From: AAA164-E04 sp964342825
GTDB lineage: Bacteria > Verrucomicrobiota > Verrucomicrobiia > Limisphaerales > AAA164-E04
NCBI GenBank assembly: GCA_964342825.1
Contig: CAYFHO010000004.1
Span: 62,001 to 126,000 of the forward strand
DNA: 64,000 bases
Direction of reading: 5' to 3'
Shown here: positions 62,116 through 64,000 of the stretch, one piece after another
Position numbering within the stretch: the stretch's first letter is position 1
Layout of the letters: every line of letters starts with the position of its first letter
Made by a program: the position numbers and the translations under genes
The notes under the pieces: generated by a model
The model's database searches: none
Told to the model about the DNA's origin: nothing
What the model saw: the letters and a program-made list of their open reading frames with translations, nothing else

Positions 62116-62445
62116 ATGAATACTCCTGTCGATCCTTTCCACATGGATAAAACCAAAAAACTGAAGATATCAGATCAAATCATGTTTCGTGAGTTGGAGG
62201 ATGAGTCCGTGCTGCTGAATCTGCATGACGAATCTTATTACACTTTAAACTCATCTGGAACCTTTATTTGGAACTTGCTTGAGCGAGCTGATACGATCGA
62301 AGACGCTTATCAATCCTTCAAAACACATTATAAACTTCCTGAAGATCAAGCAGCTCTCGATTTTAATGAACTTATCAAGGAGCTTTTAGAGAAAAAGTTT
62401 TGTGAGCTAGAATCGTTGGATATGGATGATGGCGGAAAACAGTGA
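62116..62445 (+). CDS. PqqD-like RiPP recognition element, lasso B1 protein
   Basis: 109 residues. The first about 20 are a hydrophilic lead-in, and an alternative ATG at 62146 (MDKTKKLKISDQIMFRELED) would give a more usual size. The PqqD fold is plain: LKISDQIMFRELEDESVLLN, LHDESYYTLNSSGTFIWNLL and ERADTIEDAYQSFKTHYK. Such B1 proteins bind the precursor leader (the YxxPxL...G...LT motif) and hand it to the B2 protease. The gene overlaps B2 by 20 bases, so the two are translationally coupled. It starts the second part of the lasso cluster, divergent from the nucleotidyltransferase-like gene across 72 bases that probably hold promoters. Confidence 0.92.
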   Translation: MNTPVDPFHMDKTKKLKISDQIMFRELEDESVLLNLHDESYYTLNSSGTFIWNLLERADTIEDAYQSFKTHYKLPEDQAALDFNELIKELLEKKFCELESLDMDDGGKQ

Positions 62446-62872
62446 TAATTTTCGTTGGAGTCATTTTGTAATCGCCTGGATTCTTTTGCCTGTTGTTGCA
62501 ACTTCCATAAAATTCAAAGGATTTGTATGGACTTGCGAAAGATTGTTAAGAGATCCCTTTAAGGAACTCCCAAAAACAATGCAACCCCGCACCCTGAAAG
62601 AGATCGAAGACGCCAAATGTATTCATGGATCCGTACTCAGGGCTGGACGATATTGGCCACATAAAAAAAATAACTGCCTTCAGCGAGCTACTTTAGCCTG
62701 TTTCTTTGTAAGACTAAAACAGATTCCCTGTCGTATACGACTTGGAGTTAACGGAGATGATCCTGCAGATATGTCCTTTGCACACGCCTGGATTGAAGTG
62801 AACGGAAACCCAATCGGAGAATCGAAAGGTGCGATGAATAATTTCCAGCCATTTGTTTCCGAACGAGAATAG
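62426..62872 (+). CDS. Transglutaminase-like leader protease, lasso B2 protein
   Basis: 148 residues with the transglutaminase_3 (McjB C-terminal) fold. The nucleophile is Cys84 in NNCLQRATLACFFVR and the base is His120 in FAHAWIEVNG, both in standard context. The third member of the triad, Asp in McjB twelve residues after the His as I recall it, is Glu132 here (GES) by simple spacing, and the usual 'VDG' after HAW-E reads VNG. B2 proteins cut the leader from the core with help from B1. A hydrophobic N-terminal part (FVIAWILLPVVATSI, about 14-28) is common in B2 proteins. The start 62426 (or ATG at 62429) lies inside the end of B1. Confidence 0.9.
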   Translation: MMAENSDNFRWSHFVIAWILLPVVATSIKFKGFVWTCERLLRDPFKELPKTMQPRTLKEIEDAKCIHGSVLRAGRYWPHKKNNCLQRATLACFFVRLKQIPCRIRLGVNGDDPADMSFAHAWIEVNGNPIGESKGAMNNFQPFVSERE

Positions 62873-62873
62873 G

Positions 62874-64000
62874 ATGAAAACTCTATTAGGATCTGTCGCG
62901 CATGAAATTGATTCAATTATCTATCAAAATGTCAGTCTTTCACTTGGTGAGGATCGCTTTATCAACAGAAAGCCTGGGGGTATTTTATCGTCAAATTACC
63001 CGATCCTCGAAAGAGGTGATTATTGCATCACTGGAATCATTGATTGGTTTACTACCGATTTCACTGTTGGTGCCTCTAAAAAAGAAAACTCTGAATTCTT
63101 AGACACTTTTTTAAATTGCTGGATCCATGAGAGGACTTCTTTACTTAAAAAAATTGACGGTGAATTTGCGGTCATCATTTGGGCCTTTAAATCACAAGAG
63201 ATTTGGCTGATTCGAGATATTTTTGGAACTCAACCTCTTCATTATTTTAGAGATGATCGAGATTTAGCATTTGCTACTAATGCTAGACCTTTATGGACTA
63301 TCCCCCCTACTCCACCCAAAATCAATGAGGATAGAATTCTGGATTTTATCGTTGATGATCTCGAACACGTGGATCAGGTATCGACCTTTAAAAAAGGAAT
63401 ATTCAAAATTCCCTCAGGGTCTATCGCACATTGGAAAAGGGGGAAACAAATAATCGAGCAGTATTGGAATCCAATCATAGATAGTTGCAACACGGAAATA
63501 TCAGAGAATCAGGTTCTAGGTAAATTTCAGCATTATTTATCAGAGTCATTGAGCAAACGACTAGCCACAGACAAACCTTGTGGCCTGACTTTAAGCGGTG
63601 GGTTGGATTCCAACACAATTATGGCTTGCTGGTATTCCTCACAAAGCCAGGAAAGACATGAAAATCTCCACCTGTTTTCACTAATCCCCGAAACAAATAA
63701 TCGACAGGACCCGGAAAGCCAGATGTTATTAAATTTAGATGGCATACCGGCAAAAGCTCCCCGCCATTGGATCACTCCAAGCGAAGCATTAAATTTGGTA
63801 GGCCCCGCCGAAGATTTTATGCATGCATTAGAGGATCCATTTGCTATTCATTCCCTATCAGGTCCTACCCCTTGTTATAAAAAAGCGGCTAAAATGGGAA
63901 TAAACTGGGTCATGGATGGAATCGATGGCGATATGGTTGCAGGTATTCCTTCAAAATATTGGCGTTTTCTTTGGCGTGAAAAAAATTATTTTTCAGCAAT
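62874..64000 (+). CDS. Asparagine-synthetase-like lasso cyclase (C protein), 3' end outside the window
   Basis: Starts one base after the B2 stop, and 375 codons are visible before the window ends, with no stop. The N-terminal class II glutaminase-like domain (about 1-195; IDGEFAVIIW, IWLIRDIFGTQPLHYF) lacks the N-terminal catalytic Cys of true asparagine synthetases (it begins MKTLLGS), as usual for lasso C proteins. The ATP-pyrophosphatase domain has the PP-loop SGGLDS at residues 241-246 and, further on, VMDGIDGDMVAG. The enzyme would adenylate the side chain of the ring Glu and close the macrolactam with the free N-terminal Gly, with folding of the tail through the ring. Since the gene runs out of the window, further cluster genes may follow. 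Confidence 0.93.
   Translation, partial: MKTLLGSVAHEIDSIIYQNVSLSLGEDRFINRKPGGILSSNYPILERGDYCITGIIDWFTTDFTVGASKKENSEFLDTFLNCWIHERTSLLKKIDGEFAVIIWAFKSQEIWLIRDIFGTQPLHYFRDDRDLAFATNARPLWTIPPTPPKINEDRILDFIVDDLEHVDQVSTFKKGIFKIPSGSIAHWKRGKQIIEQYWNPIIDSCNTEISENQVLGKFQHYLSESLSKRLATDKPCGLTLSGGLDSNTIMACWYSSQSQERHENLHLFSLIPETNNRQDPESQMLLNLDGIPAKAPRHWITPSEALNLVGPAEDFMHALEDPFAIHSLSGPTPCYKKAAKMGINWVMDGIDGDMVAGIPSKYWRFLWREKNYFSA

Noticed and set aside
1..64000. CRISPR arrays, tRNA or rRNA genes, insertion sequences, PEP-CTERM/exosortase genes
   Set aside because: Looked for by eye on both strands. No regular spacer repeats, cloverleaf, transposase motif or PEP-CTERM sorting tail was found.

Overview
The window looks like chromosomal DNA of a Gram-negative bacterium of the PVC group, most likely a Verrucomicrobiota (inference). 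The grounds are large secreted FG-GAP/UnbV (CRTAC1-type) proteins, a secreted CBM9-like/PA14/CHRD protein, outer-membrane export genes, and a general resemblance of the housekeeping proteins. No rRNA, tRNA, CRISPR array or insertion sequence was seen. Gene density is high, and no gene-free stretch exceeds 300 bases.

Layout. 1-2.4 kb: end of a VOC-family gene and glmS. 2.4-13.7 kb: four envelope or secreted proteins (a giant FG-GAP/UnbV protein, a 1406-aa repeat protein, an FG-GAP/UnbV lipoprotein and a membrane-anchored TPR protein). 13.8-21.8 kb: a small sugar-modification block. It holds a fused sugar dehydrogenase/acetyltransferase, a hexapeptide acyltransferase and a glycosyltransferase on +, then a DegT aminotransferase, a nucleotide-sugar epimerase, a polysaccharide deacetylase, a methyltransferase and a YrbL-like protein on -. 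21.8-32.7 kb: mostly housekeeping (ruvX, hemL, M24 peptidase, sppA, a beta-hydroxyacid dehydrogenase, an HDOD protein, a galM lipoprotein, a GT4 plus ELM1-like pair, trpD). 32.8-35.9 kb: a secreted beta-propeller/M28 peptidase/PDZ protein.

36.1-57.6 kb: a long one-direction exopolysaccharide locus. It starts with the dTDP-L-rhamnose genes rfbBACD and an epimerase. A run of GT2/GT4 glycosyltransferases, a Wzy-like polymerase and a heparinase II/III-like protein follow. It ends with a WecA/MraY-type initiating phosphotransferase, an outer-membrane beta-barrel, a Wza-like export protein and a fused Wzz/Wzc-type co-polymerase/tyrosine kinase. No Wzx flippase is visible.

57.6-64 kb (continuing past the edge): a lasso-peptide (RiPP) gene cluster. 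Two adjacent precursor genes, one only 46 codons long, share the leader pattern Y-x-K-P-x-L-x3-G-x4-L-T and the core start GGSG-x-KRES. This places a Glu at core position 8 for a Gly1-Glu8 macrolactam. They are followed by an HPr-kinase-like gene, an ABC exporter, a nucleotidyltransferase-like gene on the opposite strand, the PqqD-like B1, the transglutaminase-like B2 and the asparagine-synthetase-like C (cut by the window end). The core tails are extraordinarily Lys/Arg/Ser-rich, unlike the lasso peptides I know, and this is the most interesting part of the window.
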